64,000 nt of DNA from Paramecium sonneborni (GCA_905182985.1 CAJJDN010000044.1:270708-334707); one strand, 5' to 3'. Counted from the stretch's first letter, positions 13,526 to 25,493 are shown. The notes: generated by a model not told the origin, from the sequence alone. Made by a program: numbers and translations.

Positions 13526-15016
13526 ATGCATACAAGACAAGCAAAACTATTTGAATCTGGTGGTGAGACAGTAAAGAGAAATTTGTTGGAAAGTTATTCT
13601 ATGTAGAATCGTAAGACAAATAATAATGAAGATTAGTAGTTAAGGGAATAAGTTGAGAGATTAACAAATGAATTAATAAATTAAAAGAATAAGAATAAAA
13701 TAATAGTGTATGAAGATAAGTAGATACAATGTGAAGATAAGAGATAGGAATTATTTAATGAGATAATAAAATAGAAAGATAGATCAATTGAGTAATATGA
13801 GAAATAGATTTTGAGTTTTAAGAACATGATGTTATAATCTAATTAATAGAAAAAGGAATTGTTATTGAAATTAGAGAAATCTGAACTAAAGAGAAAAAGT
13901 TAGATATTATAGAACTCTTAAAATATACAAACAGATTTAAATAAGAATTAGCGTACTTAAACATAGTAAACAGAGTTTGATTTAGGTTTAATCTTTGGAG
14001 TGAAATAGATGGAACCAAAAATATAGATCAAATAATAAATATCACGATTAGTTCAAACAGAAGGAAAAAAACATGAAGAGATAGAAATATTAAATAGAGA
14101 TAAAATGTAGAAGGAATTAGAGTAATAGAAAATAATTCTAAAAGAATAAGATTTAGAGTATAGAAGATTAAAGACATAAGTTCTATGTAGATAGGAAAAT
14201 ATTAATAAAGAAACTTAAATTATAGTGGAATAGAAGGATTAGAGTATTTAAGTTGAAGATATGTTAAGAGTTGAGATGGATAGAATGGTTTAAGAATGTT
14301 AAAGTTAATTGGAGAATTAGAAATAGTTAAGGAAATAATATAATTAATAAACAATAGATTTCAATATTTTAAAAAAGTAATATGATGAATTGGTAAATGA
14401 TTATTATTTTATTTAATCTGAGAGTAAGGTAAATGAAAAGAAAATAAAAGAATTAAATGAAGAAATAGATTAATTGAAGTATGAATTATAATCAAAAGAT
14501 CCAAGTGTAAGTAGTGCAGAAACTGTCACATCACCAAAAGATTCTCAAAAAAGTTTTAAGAAAAGAGGATATAATTAAAAAATTAAGAATTATGCTTAAG
14601 TTAATTATCTTAATCCTCAAAAAATTGATGAATTAATTCTAAAACAAGAAGAAAATTAGAAATTGTTAATTAAAATATCTGAATTAAAGAAAGAATTGGT
14701 TGAGAATTAAAAAAACTTAAAAATTATTCAAGAAGAATTACATATAAAAGAGTAAATTTTAATTGCTTAAAGTTAAGAGTTATTATAGTGTTAGTAAAAT
14801 CTAAAAGAAATGAAGATTAGAATAGAATCAGTAGATCTTTTAGAATAAAAACTTTAAGAATAAGAAAGGAAATATACAGAAGAAATTCATTAAATGACTT
14901 AGAAGTTGGCAATTTTGAATTCTGATTATTTAGGAATGAAAGTTATTAATCAAACTTTACACTCTCAAATAGATAAATTTTAGAATAAATCAAAATAATA
15001 ATTATAATCCCCATGA
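13526..15016 (+). CDS. Long coiled-coil protein
   Basis: Single-exon frame of 496 residues from ATG 13526 to TGA 15014-15016. Almost the whole protein is Glu/Lys/Gln/Leu-rich with heptad-like spacing. A short Ser/Pro break (DPSVSSAETVTSPKDSQKS) lies around residue 330 and separates two coiled-coil blocks. There is no signal peptide or membrane segment. Many glutamines are TAA or TAG codons, so a standard-code gene finder would miss it. A cytoskeletal or basal-body role is possible but not supported by any specific motif. Confidence 0.8.
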
Positions 15017-15287
15017 TTACTTATAAATTTAATTATTAATGTTATTATTATTATATTAAATTACTTAGAATTACAATATTCAATATACCAACATCACAAG
15101 TATTTTATTTTATAGCAAATTAAACTAGAATGATCAATTAATTATAAAATTGAATTAAACTTAAATTTTAGTACTTAAAAACATTGAATAATACATAATT
15201 TATAGATTTTTGAAGTTCTAAAATTAAAATACAATATTAATGATTTGTATATTTTATTAACATTATAGATTTATGTGAAATCAACAA

Positions 15288-17160
15288 TCAAAATAATAAT
15301 AACTCAGCAAATCTTATTAATGATGGAATAAATGCACCAGTCAAATAATAAAATAAATAAACTCCAACATGATTGTAATTGATGACCACCTATTTATAAA
15401 ATGCCAAAATGGAATCAAATCCAAAATATGACAATATTTAATAATATCCATATAAGAATAATATATTCATGAGGTATGAAAAAATATCCCACAATTTGAA
15501 ATTAGCTATAATAATGAATAAAAATACGTTTAAATCTCAAAGGTTAAATAAAGAAAAACCAAGGTCCTAAGAATATTGCAATAAAACTGGCAATTGGTAT
15601 TTAGACTATACCTGCATACATCATAACGAAACAGATTTATATTACTAACTCTACCCATAACCATTCAATTACACTTTCTTTTCTAGGTAATATAAATTAT
15701 CCAAATATCCATTTTCTAGATGTATATATAATTGCCATATAACTTACAATAATAACAAACATTATTGCAAAAAATTAATCAAAATATTCATATTATTGAT
15801 TATCTAAATAATTTATAATATTAGGTATAAAACATAAGGTAAAACCCATAAAAATTTCTAGTATAGTTTTATGAGCAATCATTGAATTGCATCTACCTAA
15901 TTCTTTTTTATCATCATTATATAAATTAAAATGCCATCTACTATAAACAGATTTAATTGCAAAAATAGCACAACTTAATATTACAAGTACATATGGTAAA
16001 CAATAATTCTAAATTGTAAGTGTATGACTTCTAGTTAATGGTGTATATAGAGTTGATCCTGAATGAATAAATTCATCATTAGCCATTAATGCTTTTAAAC
16101 TTGCTTCACCTACTAATAATAATTTATTTGTTAACAAAGTTGAATCATCTTTATTTTAAGTATTATATCCTCTAAATGTTAATGAATAAATTCCATATTT
16201 CATAATATATGAATGAGCATCATGTAGATCACCTTAAAGCATTTCAATTTAATTTGAAAAATATGGATCAATATATAATAATCTTTTAGAAGGTAATTAA
16301 TAAATTGAATCCAATTATAATAATTTCCAATATATTTTTATTTATTTTTCTAAATATTTTTCAATCTACTGCATCCAAGAATAATTATTTTCTGTAAATT
16401 AATATTAAAAATTTTGTTTGTCCATAATCATATTTATACTATTGTAATAATCTCTATCTGAAACTTTACCATTCAATCCATATACTTTCAATGCTACTGA
16501 ATCAAATTTATCATCAAGATTTACATTGAATGATGATCTAATTGTTCCAGATCTGGGCATAAATGAAATTCCATTAGGATTTATATATTCTTCTAAAAAT
16601 GCTGTAATACCCTAACCATATTTTTTGTATTTTGAATGATATCCAACAATAATTAGATCTCTTGATAAATAATATATTTCTAAACAATATTAATATATTT
16701 TAATACAATTTGATTAATAAAGTTTTATAAGTGCTAACACGTATGCAATATTTCTAATTTTAGTATGAGGAGATTCATCATTATATTCAAATGATATTAA
16801 ATTGCATTCATAATCTGGACTTCTTGGTGCTTTCAATTTTGCAATTACATTTTTGTATTTATCTTATTAAAATGTTTCTAATCCCAAATTATTCATTTTT
16901 TCAATCATTAATGAATGTATATCATTCGTTTTACTAAAATCTTTCATATATTATTCAGCTGCTAAACTTAAAGTTTAAGCTAATTAATTATTGACCTCTG
17001 CATGAATTAATTGACTTCCATCAAATGAATTACGATCTGCATTATCAGATATAACAAATAGTAAGTATATCCCATAAATAAATGTGAATGGAAATATTAC
17101 AACTAATACTTTCCAAAGTTTCCATTTAATTAACAATTAATATCCTAAGTCTTTAAACAT
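15288..17160 (-). CDS. GAA1: GPI transamidase subunit GAA1
   Basis: 616 residues after removing one 22-nt intron near 15500-15521. An N-terminal membrane anchor (residues about 16-38) precedes a luminal domain with the recognisable GAA1 landmarks: an LKAPRSP segment, YLSRDLIIVGYH followed by ITAFLEEY, a VALKVYGLNG strand, and SLTFRGYN. These align in order with the human GPAA1 landmarks (LRAPR, KDIVFLV, EGLNGQ, LTLRGIN). Several hydrophobic helices follow. GAA1 is part of the ER complex that transfers proteins to GPI anchors. In Paramecium, GPI-anchored surface antigens are the main expected substrates. The membrane topology and landmarks make the call secure; the fine C-terminal assignment is less certain. 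Confidence 0.93.
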
Positions 17161-17204
17161 ATTTATATTAATAATTAAGTTTATTTTAAGTAAAAATCAA
17201 CAAA

Positions 17205-17884
17205 TCAATAACCTTTCTATTTTACTCTTAATAAATTTCTAAATTAATCTAATTTACTACTAAAATCATCCAATCTATTAGATGATTTAATATTATAAGT
17301 ATTTGGACTATTGACTTTATTATAATTTGATAGAGCTGAACCAGGTCTATAATTTAATTTATCTAATTTAAATGAGTTTAATGATTATTATTATTCTTTA
17401 TTTGATAATTTCTTTTCAAACTCTCTTAATTATTTCATAAATCCAGAATTTGGACTAACAATCCTTCTTTTATTTTGAATATGAAGTATACTCTAATTTA
17501 CACTCCAATTATATTTCTACATTATATATGCAGCAACTATTGCAGCAGACCTAGATATTCCAGCATAACAATGGATCAATACATTTGTTTTTTTACTTTA
17601 ATTCTCTATAAATCTTATACATTAATCAAAGTATTTATGTAGAGGAAAGTCTTCTGAATCTTCAGCCATTATCCACTAAATATATAATATATATTTATTA
17701 CTAATTTGTAAGCTCCTTAAACAGGAACTGATTAATCTAATATTTACAATACAGCTCCAATTTTGAATTAATTTAGTAATTAAGAGTCTTGAGCTGCATC
17801 TATATTTCCTAAGTATATTCCTCCACAACCATTAAGTGGAGTAACAATACAATTCATTGACAAGCAATAGTTATTAACGAACAT
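17205..17884 (-). CDS. Dual-specificity protein phosphatase
   Basis: About 217 residues after removing a 26-nt intron near 17677. The catalytic signature HCYAGISRS (HC-x5-R-S) is intact and is followed by the family's AAIVAAYIM helix. The N-terminal GIYLGNIDAA strand and the general-acid loop region (EDSEDFPLHKYF) match the DSP fold. The C-terminal 70 residues are Ser/Asn-rich and specific to this protein. Two in-frame ATGs are possible, at 17884 and 17857. The upstream one is used here because it is the first in the message; the downstream start gives 208 residues. Such enzymes dephosphorylate phospho-Ser/Thr/Tyr, often on MAP kinases. No kinase-docking motif is evident. Confidence 0.92.
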
Positions 17885-18095
17885 ATTTTAATAAACAAAA
17901 AAATAAATAGATTTTGGTTATTTATTTATAAGTTAAATAATAGCCATTTAATTAAGATTTTACTAATAATTACAGTAAATCGAAATTGTAATTCTAAAAT
18001 GCTAATTATTTTGATTTAACATAAAATATTTTTATTTTATATTATATATTAAAAAAATAAAAACATTTTATTTAACAATTCTTTATGATTCATCT

Positions 18096-18800
18096 TCAAT
18101 TTCTGTTAATTTTTATGCTTTTCATCTATTTAGTGACTTTTCTTCTTCTGATATATAAAATAAATATGATATTGAGGATAGGTATAATAGCAACAATAAG
18201 TGTTTTAATAATTTCAGAAACTAAAATATAAATTTTCTTAAATATGTTTTAAATAGATTTGTTTCTCTAATAGTACATCCAAAAACACTTCTCATACTAA
18301 CATCTTTTTTTGAAATAGAATCATTTTAAGAATTCTAAATATCCATTAATAAATCACCAAAAATTACATTATAATATTCTCTATTTATTTTCGATTATTT
18401 TCTTAAAACTTCATTAATTTAAATATTAAAATTTATTTATATAAAACTTCTCATTCACTATCTAAATAAATTATATAAATTTAACTAAATTATTAATAAC
18501 ATTCTTTACAAGTGAATTCTTTCCAAATTAACTTTTGCAATTTAATTCTTCATAAGTTGATGATTTCTCTCTATTAAAATAATCATCCAAATGAATTCCA
18601 CATTTGGTTTTTTATTTATAAGCATCACAAGGGAAACCTGTTATTGAACTTCCAGTATCTATTATACCTGATTACTTTTAAGGAGGATTGCCAACATAAA
18701 TATTAACATAATCATATCCTAAATCTGAACATCCATATAAAATTGATGTGTGAATTGGATCCACATTGTATCCAAGTATGATTCATTTCAACCTTTTTTA
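18096..18800 (-). pseudogene. Relic of a pepsin-like aspartyl protease
   Basis: The minus strand retains the N-terminal lobe of a ciliate pepsin-family protease: YVNIYVGNPPQKQSGIIDTG with the catalytic DTGSS, then a Cys-rich region (FPCDAY, KCGIHLDDYF). The frame is then lost. A fragment reading RSVFGCTIRETNLFKT appears in another frame, and a C-terminal membrane anchor with a basic tail (LYIRRRKVTKQ) in a third. There is no signal peptide, and TGA lies in frame just upstream of the first conserved block. The second catalytic DTG lobe is missing, and only about 230 codons remain of an expected 400 or more. No GT...AG introns repair the breaks, so this is read as a decaying paralogue. Confidence 0.75.
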
Positions 18801-19111
18801 TTTTATTTTTATAAAATTAAATAAACACATATTCATAATATATTTTGCCAAAATATTATCATACTAACTAATTTATTAATTTGTTTAGTTTCTTAATACT
18901 ATTCCGATTGGAATTTTAAAATTTGTTATATAATTTAATCATATTAGTAATTGATAGTGCCTAAATTAAATTGACAATTAATGAAAAGTAAGAAAGTATT
19001 ATATAAATGACAATAAAAAATAAAAAGGAGATCATAAAAGAAAAATAATGTATTAAAATTAATTGGATCCCAAAAATTAATGATTTATAATATTGTACTA
19101 ATAAAAATGTA

Positions 19112-19501
19112 TCATTATTATGTTAAGATGTCAGAATCTCCAGCATCAATGATGGCTAAACTTGAGCATCTATGTAATTTACCACAGGCGGTACCTAAAA
19201 TAAGATAAAATCACAAATGCCCATAAATTCAATGAGGAAGAGCTAAGCCTCCCATTTAAACCCCCATACCTAAATCTACGTTGTTTCCTTGATATAAAAC
19301 AATTGTGATCTAAGCTAACATAGCATAGTATTCAATTTGTGTCTTTCTGATAGTTGGACAATTATTTGATATGAATACTAGCTTGGCTGTTCCATTTCTA
19401 ATAGCCTTTAAGGTTTATTTGTAACCCATGGTGATCTTTCCTGATCTAACCACCAATTATAATTTTTAATTCACACTCTCTTAAGCAACATTCTTCACCA
19501 T
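19112..19501 (-). CDS. RPL30: 60S ribosomal protein eL30
   Basis: 104 residues after removing one 75-nt intron (19195-19269). The protein opens MVKNVAQESVNQKLQLVVRS and contains [47 protein letters not shown] and [11 protein letters not shown], the hallmark order of eL30. The exon junction falls in the invariant G of DLG-TACGK, so homology fixes both splice sites. eL30 is a large-subunit ribosomal protein that in yeast also regulates splicing of its own transcript. The intron is unusually long for this genome and contains an inner 27-nt intron-like segment; see findings. Codon use is GC-richer than in neighbours, as expected for a highly expressed gene. Confidence 0.97.
19195..19269 (-). other. 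75-nt intron of eL30
   Basis: Begins GTATGG and ends TTTTAG. It is about three times the usual intron length here. A second possible acceptor, CTTAG at 19243, would make a normal 27-nt intron but would lead to a TGA five codons later. Confidence 0.9.
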
Positions 19502-20238
19502 TTTAAATATAATTTAAAAATTTTAATATCATATTTATCCAATTATTGCTATTATTCTCTCTAATTTTAAATCTTATATTTAATAATCTTACACTTCTTC
19601 TAATCTTCACAAAGTTTTTGTATAAATCTTTTATTATTAATAAACAATTTATATACTTCTTCTATCAATATATACAGATTAAATTAATTTATCAATCTTA
19701 TAATTTTATTGTAAATTACTTAATCTATCCATTTATTTATTAATTCAAATATCATCATCTACATATTATAATATAATTTTTCATATTTTTTTTAAATTAT
19801 CTTTATTTAATATTTAGAATATACAATTCTAATCAATTCTTAAAAACAATTTACATTTTTAATTTAGCTAAAAATGTTTAGAAAAATCGATATACATTTT
19901 ATTATTAAGCTTCAGAATAAAAATTAATATTAGACAGATAATGCATAAGGGTGTTGTAAAATTTAATTTAAAAGAGATAGAAAAAATGAGTGAATGAAAG
20001 TTTGAATTTTGAATCTATGAAAATTTACTCATTTTAATAGGTAATTCTTCTGTGAACCTTTATTAGTTTCAGGTGATATAATGATTGTAATTTTAATAAT
20101 TAATATATTTTATTTTGGTATATTATCTTTTGAGGGATTTAATTGAAAAGTTAGTAGTTAATTTGATAGTAAATTAGATTATGTATAAACTTGCTACAAT
20201 ATTTGCATTTAATATAATTTAATATATAATTGTAAAAA
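19502..20238. other. Intergenic region between divergent eL30 and Sec7-TBC genes
   Basis: About 740 bp, very AT-rich, and no supported gene. It must contain both divergent promoters. A plus-strand frame at 19546-19743 is a hydrophobic low-complexity artefact. Confidence 0.5.
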
Positions 20239-22690
20239 ATGTTAGATGATGATGAAGATTAGGTGATAATAGTTGAGGAATCTCCAAAGAATGTTATATA
20301 AAATACAAAGAAATAGTATGAGAAGAAATAAGATAATGTGGATAGAATTTTAAATGCCAATAATCCATTGATTTAATAAATTACAATATGCGAATAAGCA
20401 GTTTAATAAAGAGTTCATATTGATTAATTTATAACAAGATTTTCTAAGGATTAAAATAGTGTAAGAAGAATGAAAATTTAAATTTTAGGCAATATAATAT
20501 TTAGTTGAAAATTAAGTGATTGAAAATACGAATGAAGAAATAGCAGGTGTTTTAATGAATACAAAGGGATTGAATAAGGATGCAATAAATAAATTTTTTT
20601 GTAAGCCAGATCAAAGGAATTAAGATGTATTTGAAGCTTATTGTCAATTATTAAATTTGAAAGGTAAAAGTTTTTTAGAAGCAATGAGATTATTATTGTA
20701 AAGATTTCGTTTAGCAGGAGAAGCTTAGATGGTTGATAGAGTAGTAAAAATATTTGCAAAAGTATATCGTTAATAAAATCCAAATGAATTTAAATCAGAT
20801 GATACTCCATATGTGTTAGCATATTCATTTATAATGTTATCAACAGATGCGGCATCAACAAAAATATTAGCAAAGAATAAGATGACAAAGGAACAATTTC
20901 TAAAAAATAATATACCAGTATTTCCAGATTTATAACCTAAATATTTTGAAGATGTTTATGATTCAATAACAAGAGAACCTTTTTAAACAACATTAGATTA
21001 TTTAGAATAGATGTACAATCGTATGATATTATGTAATGAAAAACTACAAGGAGAGTAAATTACTAAATGGTTGTAAGTTGCATTTGATCTAATGAAAGGA
21101 TGCAATTTAGTGAAATATGGAAGATATAATGGTGGTTAACCAAGAAAGTTCTTTTTAAGTAGTGATGAAAAGTAATTGATCTGAACAAATTATTAATTAG
21201 GCGTATATGTTGGAGATCTATAGATAATGATAATGAACCAGCTAGATATATTAATATGTGTGATGTACATGATATTGCATTAGGACATAATACAACTGAA
21301 ATTATGATTAAGAATAATATTCCTAAAGAATTTGACATGTTTTGTTTTTCTATTATTTCAATTCATAGATCAGTTGATATTAAAGTAAATGATTTAGAAA
21401 TTAAATCTAAATGGATTAATTATTTAAGAGCAGTTATTATTAATCGTAGAGAAATGGAAGCAAAAAGGGCTGAAGAAAAATAAAGAAGATAAGAAAATGA
21501 AGAAAAGAGATCTGAAATATGGAGAAACGATATTCTTCCTTTTTGGCGTTCTCATTGGGATTATGAACCAAATAAACCATTGAATTATAAGAAATATATT
21601 AGTGTCAAAAAAGAAGAAGCTGTCTAAAAAGCTTAAAATTAAGCTAATTCTGCTAGTGTTTTAGAAAGTCTATGTCGTTGTCTTAAAAAAACTATATCAT
21701 TGAATCCTATACAAAATAGATAACAAATATAAAATTAACATTATAGTAATTAATCTGAAATTAATAATGGCAGTAATATCTAATAAGAAATGATTGTTTA
21801 AGGTAAGAAAAATAAATCTGTATTACTTATGATCTTATGGAAACTTGGAATACCTGATTTTGCAAGAAAAACTTTATGGCCAATTATTATTGGTAATAAT
21901 CTTAAAATTAGAGAAGAACTTTATGAAATCTTTGTTAGAAAAACTACTATAGTTTAAGAAGGTATTTATTTTTTCATTATTTTCTAGCTATTAAAAAAGA
22001 TATTCAGAGAGCAAAATAATAATATCCTTTCATTACTGAAGTTAAAGCTAAAGAATTATCAAATATTTTACATGCCTTTAGTAATTATAGACCAGATTTT
22101 GGATATATACCAGATTTAATTGATATTGCAGTTGTTCTTATTAAACATCTATAAGAATATGATTGTTTTTAAGCATTGGTCAATCTATTACATTAATATC
22201 ATTTTCTTAGTGTTTTTTAAAATGATACAAGATAAATTGAATGGAGAATAAGATTTTTTGAGGAGAATTTATAGAGAATTCTACCTTTTGTATATAATCA
22301 TCTTAAGGCAATAAAATTAGAAACTAAACTTTACTTAATGAAATGGTTCTTAAAAATCTATTTATCTTAATTCAAATTCACAATGCTTTCAAGATTATGG
22401 GATAATTTTCTTTTAGAAGGAGAAATCTACTTATTCAAAGTTGGAATTTGTTATATGAAATATTTTTAAATAGAACTTAAAGTAAGAATTATCATATATT
22501 GATTTAGATGAGTAATTTAGATGAAGTAGTACGTATTTTGACTAATTGGAAACCAGATGTGAATGAAGACTATTTCTTTATATAGATTGATGAAATACCT
22601 ATAAAGGATGATGATTATACTAAATTTTTGGAATAATAAAAAGCAGCGGTGTTAAATACATAAATTCATTAAACTTTAATTGAGTCTTGA
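20239..22690 (+). CDS. Sec7-PH-TBC fusion (TBS-type Arf-GEF / Rab-GAP)
   Basis: 780 residues after four introns of 28, 29, 26 and 26 nt. Residues about 70-260 form a Sec7 domain: [39 protein letters not shown] with the catalytic Glu of GEA, then [13 protein letters not shown]. Residues about 320-430 look like the PH-like domain that follows Sec7 in Arf-GEFs. Residues about 530-740 are a TBC domain: [31 protein letters not shown] with the Arg finger, and [12 protein letters not shown]. The fusion of Sec7 and TBC domains has been described only in protists (TBS proteins). The second Sec7 motif reads TDAASTK where active exchange factors usually have TDLHNP. The TBC Gln finger, usually YxQGM, reads YIPDL. 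Inference: a trafficking regulator linking Arf and Rab cycles, with uncertain catalysis. Confidence 0.93.
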
Positions 22691-22717
22691 TATTAATTTT
22701 ACACGTTTAATTAATTA

Positions 22718-23538
22718 ATGTTGATTCCATTTATTATTCTACTCTTAGCATTAGGAAAATGTCAAGATGATATTGTTCATTAAGAGGGAATTGAAACACT
22801 TCAAGAAATCTCTCCAGAAGAACAACTTAAGTAATTGTAGGAATAAAAACTAAAGAAGGAAAGAGATACAATTTATTATACTTGTATTATTTTAGCTAGA
22901 ATGCACTTAGGAAATTATGGAAAAGAATTAGTAGAAATTGTTGATAAGTGAGTATTAATTAATAATATTATAGTTAAGCTTCTAAGGAAGAATAATAAAA
23001 TGTTTGGATCAAATTATATACAACTCATGCAATATCATGTTCTAAATAACTTACTTATGATGAAAGTGTTTAAGTGTTATTATAAGTAAGATCAGAGGAA
23101 TTTGATCATTCAAGAATGCCAGCTTTGTTTTCCGAAATTGATTTCAATTAATTCAGAAACGGTTCTTGGGAAAGAGAAATTACTGATTTAGAAAAAACAG
23201 TATGGAAATATATTGAAGTAATAGAAATTATATATAAATGATAGGATTTTGAATCTGCATTAGCTGAAGATTCAAACAAAAAAAAATAATAAGAAAAGGA
23301 GAGAGAAGATGATTATGATGATTTAGATTTAGAATATTTGAAGATTGCTGCTTAATAGACAAAAGGAAAACATAGAACATTGCATGATTATCAACCAAAA
23401 TTACAAAAAGCCAATTTTTCAGATATTCTATTTTTAATACTTGTTTTTGTGTTTATAGGAGCAGGTATAATGTGGATTATAAAGAAATTGAGTGTTTCAG
23501 AAGAATAATAAAAAAAGAAGAAAGTTAAACAGAATTGA
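22718..23538 (+). CDS. Type I membrane protein with signal peptide
   Basis: 255 residues after removing introns of 26 and 27 nt. An N-terminal signal peptide (MLIPFIILLLALGKCQ) is followed by a luminal domain of about 180 residues with an acidic stretch (REDDYDDLDLEYL). One membrane segment follows near residue 225 (SDILFLILVFVFIGAGIMW), then a basic cytosolic tail (KKKKVKQN). No family is recognised. The ATG lies only 27 bp after the stop of the preceding gene on the same strand, an extreme case of the compact spacing here. The signal peptide argues for a separate gene rather than a continuation. Confidence 0.85.
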
Positions 23539-23629
23539 TTTGTTTTTGTATAATCTTTTTAAGTAGTATATTATAGAATGTGATTTAATTTTACTCATAT
23601 ATTATAGCACGTTGTAAATATTAATTTTA

Positions 23630-25252
23630 ATGAGCAAAATTTCAAAAGAGGCATTCGAATATCTTAATAAAATGAGACAAAATCCATAGATAGCCATACC
23701 AAAATTATAGGAACGTCTAAAATTATTTAAAGGGAATGTTGTTCATAAACCAGGGGAAACTCCTTTATAAACAAATGAAGGTCCAAAAGTTGTCAATGGT
23801 TTTAATTTATGCTATAAATATACCAGAATGCATTTAATTCTTATAGAATTAGAAGCCTGTAGGTGTAATGAGTTGGAGTAAAGGTTTGGAATGTGCAGCT
23901 AGAGATCATGTAAAAGATACAGGACCAAAAGGTGTTACAGGTCATACTGGTACAGATGGATCATCAATGAGTGATAGAATAGAAAGATATGGTGAATGGG
24001 ATGTGACTATAGGAGAAAATATCAGTTATGGTTAGACAACAGGAGAAGATGGTATAAATATCATATTTATATACATAGTAATAATATAATTGATAATTGA
24101 TGATGGAGTATCATCAAGAGGACATAGAAAAAATTGTTTTAAAGCAGAATTTGGAGCAGTTGGAATTTATGATGGAGATCATAAATAATTTAAGACATAA
24201 TGTGTTTTTGATTTTGCAGGATCTTTTGAAGATAAAGCTGGTTTAGATGCAGGTGGAAATTAATAATAAGAAGACGCTCCAAAAAAAGAATCTAATCAAA
24301 GTGCTCCTATGCAATAAAAACAATAATAAGGAGCACCTGCTAAGGCTTAATCATCTAAAGATCCTGATGATAAAATTGTTAAAAATGCATTTGATTATTT
24401 GAATCAAGTAAGACAAAATCCTACTCTTCCAATATCAAAGCTAGAGGAACTGATGAAGTTATTCAAAGGTAGTGTACTTTATAAACCTGGAGAGACTCCA
24501 TTATAAACAAATGAAGGTACTAAAGTTATTTAAGGTATAAATAAATAACGAATAATTATTTAGAATTAATTGCATTTTTATAAAAATAATAACCACTTCA
24601 TCCCTTAACTTATGAAAAAGGATTAGAGTAAGCTTGTATTGATCATGTTAATGATACAGGTCCTAAAGGTGTTACAGGTCATACTGGAACTGATGGATCA
24701 TCTCTATCTGATAGAATTGAAAGATATGGAGAATGGAATGGTAAAATTGGAGAAAATATCAGTTATGGATAAAAGAATGGAGAAGATGTTATAATACAAT
24801 TATTAATTGATGATGGTGTAGGTAGTAGAGGTCATAGAAAAAATTGTTTTAGTTCTGATTTCTAATTAGTTGGAATTGCAGCAGGAGATCATAAATAATT
24901 TTAAACTTAATGTGTTTTTGATTTTGCTGGAGAATTTACTCCAAAAGGAGCTTAAGGTTAAAAACCTAAAGTATTATAATAATAATAATAACCATAAAAT
25001 ATGAAAGAATAAATGAAAAATATGATGGTAGGAGCCAAAGCTGCAAATGTACCACCACCTTAAAATTAAGAAGAAGGTATCAATTAATTTAATTTATCTT
25101 TTCTAGAAAAACTTCCTCCTGGATGTGTCTCAGTTAGTTCTTCATCTTCAGGTGCTGTTAAAAATGGAAAAAAAATTACAAAAATAACTAAGACATATTT
25201 ATTCAAGGATGGATCAACCAAAACCGCAGTCCAAACTCTAACGGAAGACTGA
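23630..25252 (+). CDS. Tandem CAP/SCP-domain protein
   Basis: 502 residues after removing introns of 28, 27, 29 and 30 nt. Two CAP (PR-1/SCP) domains lie in tandem at about residues 5-190 and 225-400. Both contain [18 protein letters not shown] or its close variant, [25 protein letters not shown] and QCVFDFAG, with the conserved His and Glu of CAP domains. A Gln-rich linker joins them, and the C-terminus ends in a Ser/Gly/Lys segment. There is no signal peptide: the protein begins [16 protein letters not shown], already inside the first domain. CAP proteins elsewhere bind sterols or lipids or act as secreted effectors; a cytosolic or leaderless form is unusual. The first domain-1 intron and the domain-2 intron sit at the same place and phase, showing internal duplication. 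Confidence 0.92.
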
Positions 25253-25325
25253 CAGATTTATAATATGAAATATAAATACAAAGTATTATACATAGTATTT
25301 TATACAAAAGTATATAAAAAACTAT

Positions 25326-25430
25326 AAAAAAATGAGCTACCATCTCGCTTAATGCGTGTCATCCTTACGCAGGGGCCATGCTAATCTTCTCTGTTACGTT
25401 CCAATTTAACGGATGACCCCGAAGGGTTCC
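25326..25430 (-). ncRNA. U6: U6 spliceosomal snRNA
   Basis: The minus strand contains the invariant U6 core: the ACAGAGA box inside AACAGAGAAGATTAGCATGG, the CCCCTGCG segment with the AGC triad, and AAGGATGACACGC. The 5' end begins GGAACCCTTCGGGG, able to form the U6 5' hairpin, and the 3' end runs into a T tract typical of RNA polymerase III termination. U6 catalyses splicing, consistent with the dense introns in this window. The 3' boundary is uncertain by a few bases. Confidence 0.97.
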
Positions 25431-25467
25431 AATATAATTAATTTCTAATTCATAAATTAAGTTGAAG

Positions 25468-25493
25468 CTTATAAATAAATTATTTTATGGGTT
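25468..25493 (-). promoter_or_regulatory. U6: Candidate U6 upstream elements
   Basis: Relative to the U6 5' end, AACCCATAA lies about 55-63 bases upstream and TTTATAAG about 38-46 bases upstream. The arrangement fits a proximal sequence element plus TATA-like box of a type 3 Pol III promoter. In DNA this AT-rich the TATA-like match alone is weak; the CCC-containing element stands out more. Confidence 0.45.

Noticed and set aside
22690..22720. In-frame continuation from the Sec7-TBC gene into the next gene across a UGA
   Set aside because: The downstream protein begins with a clear signal peptide, so a shared frame over 27 bp is most simply chance.
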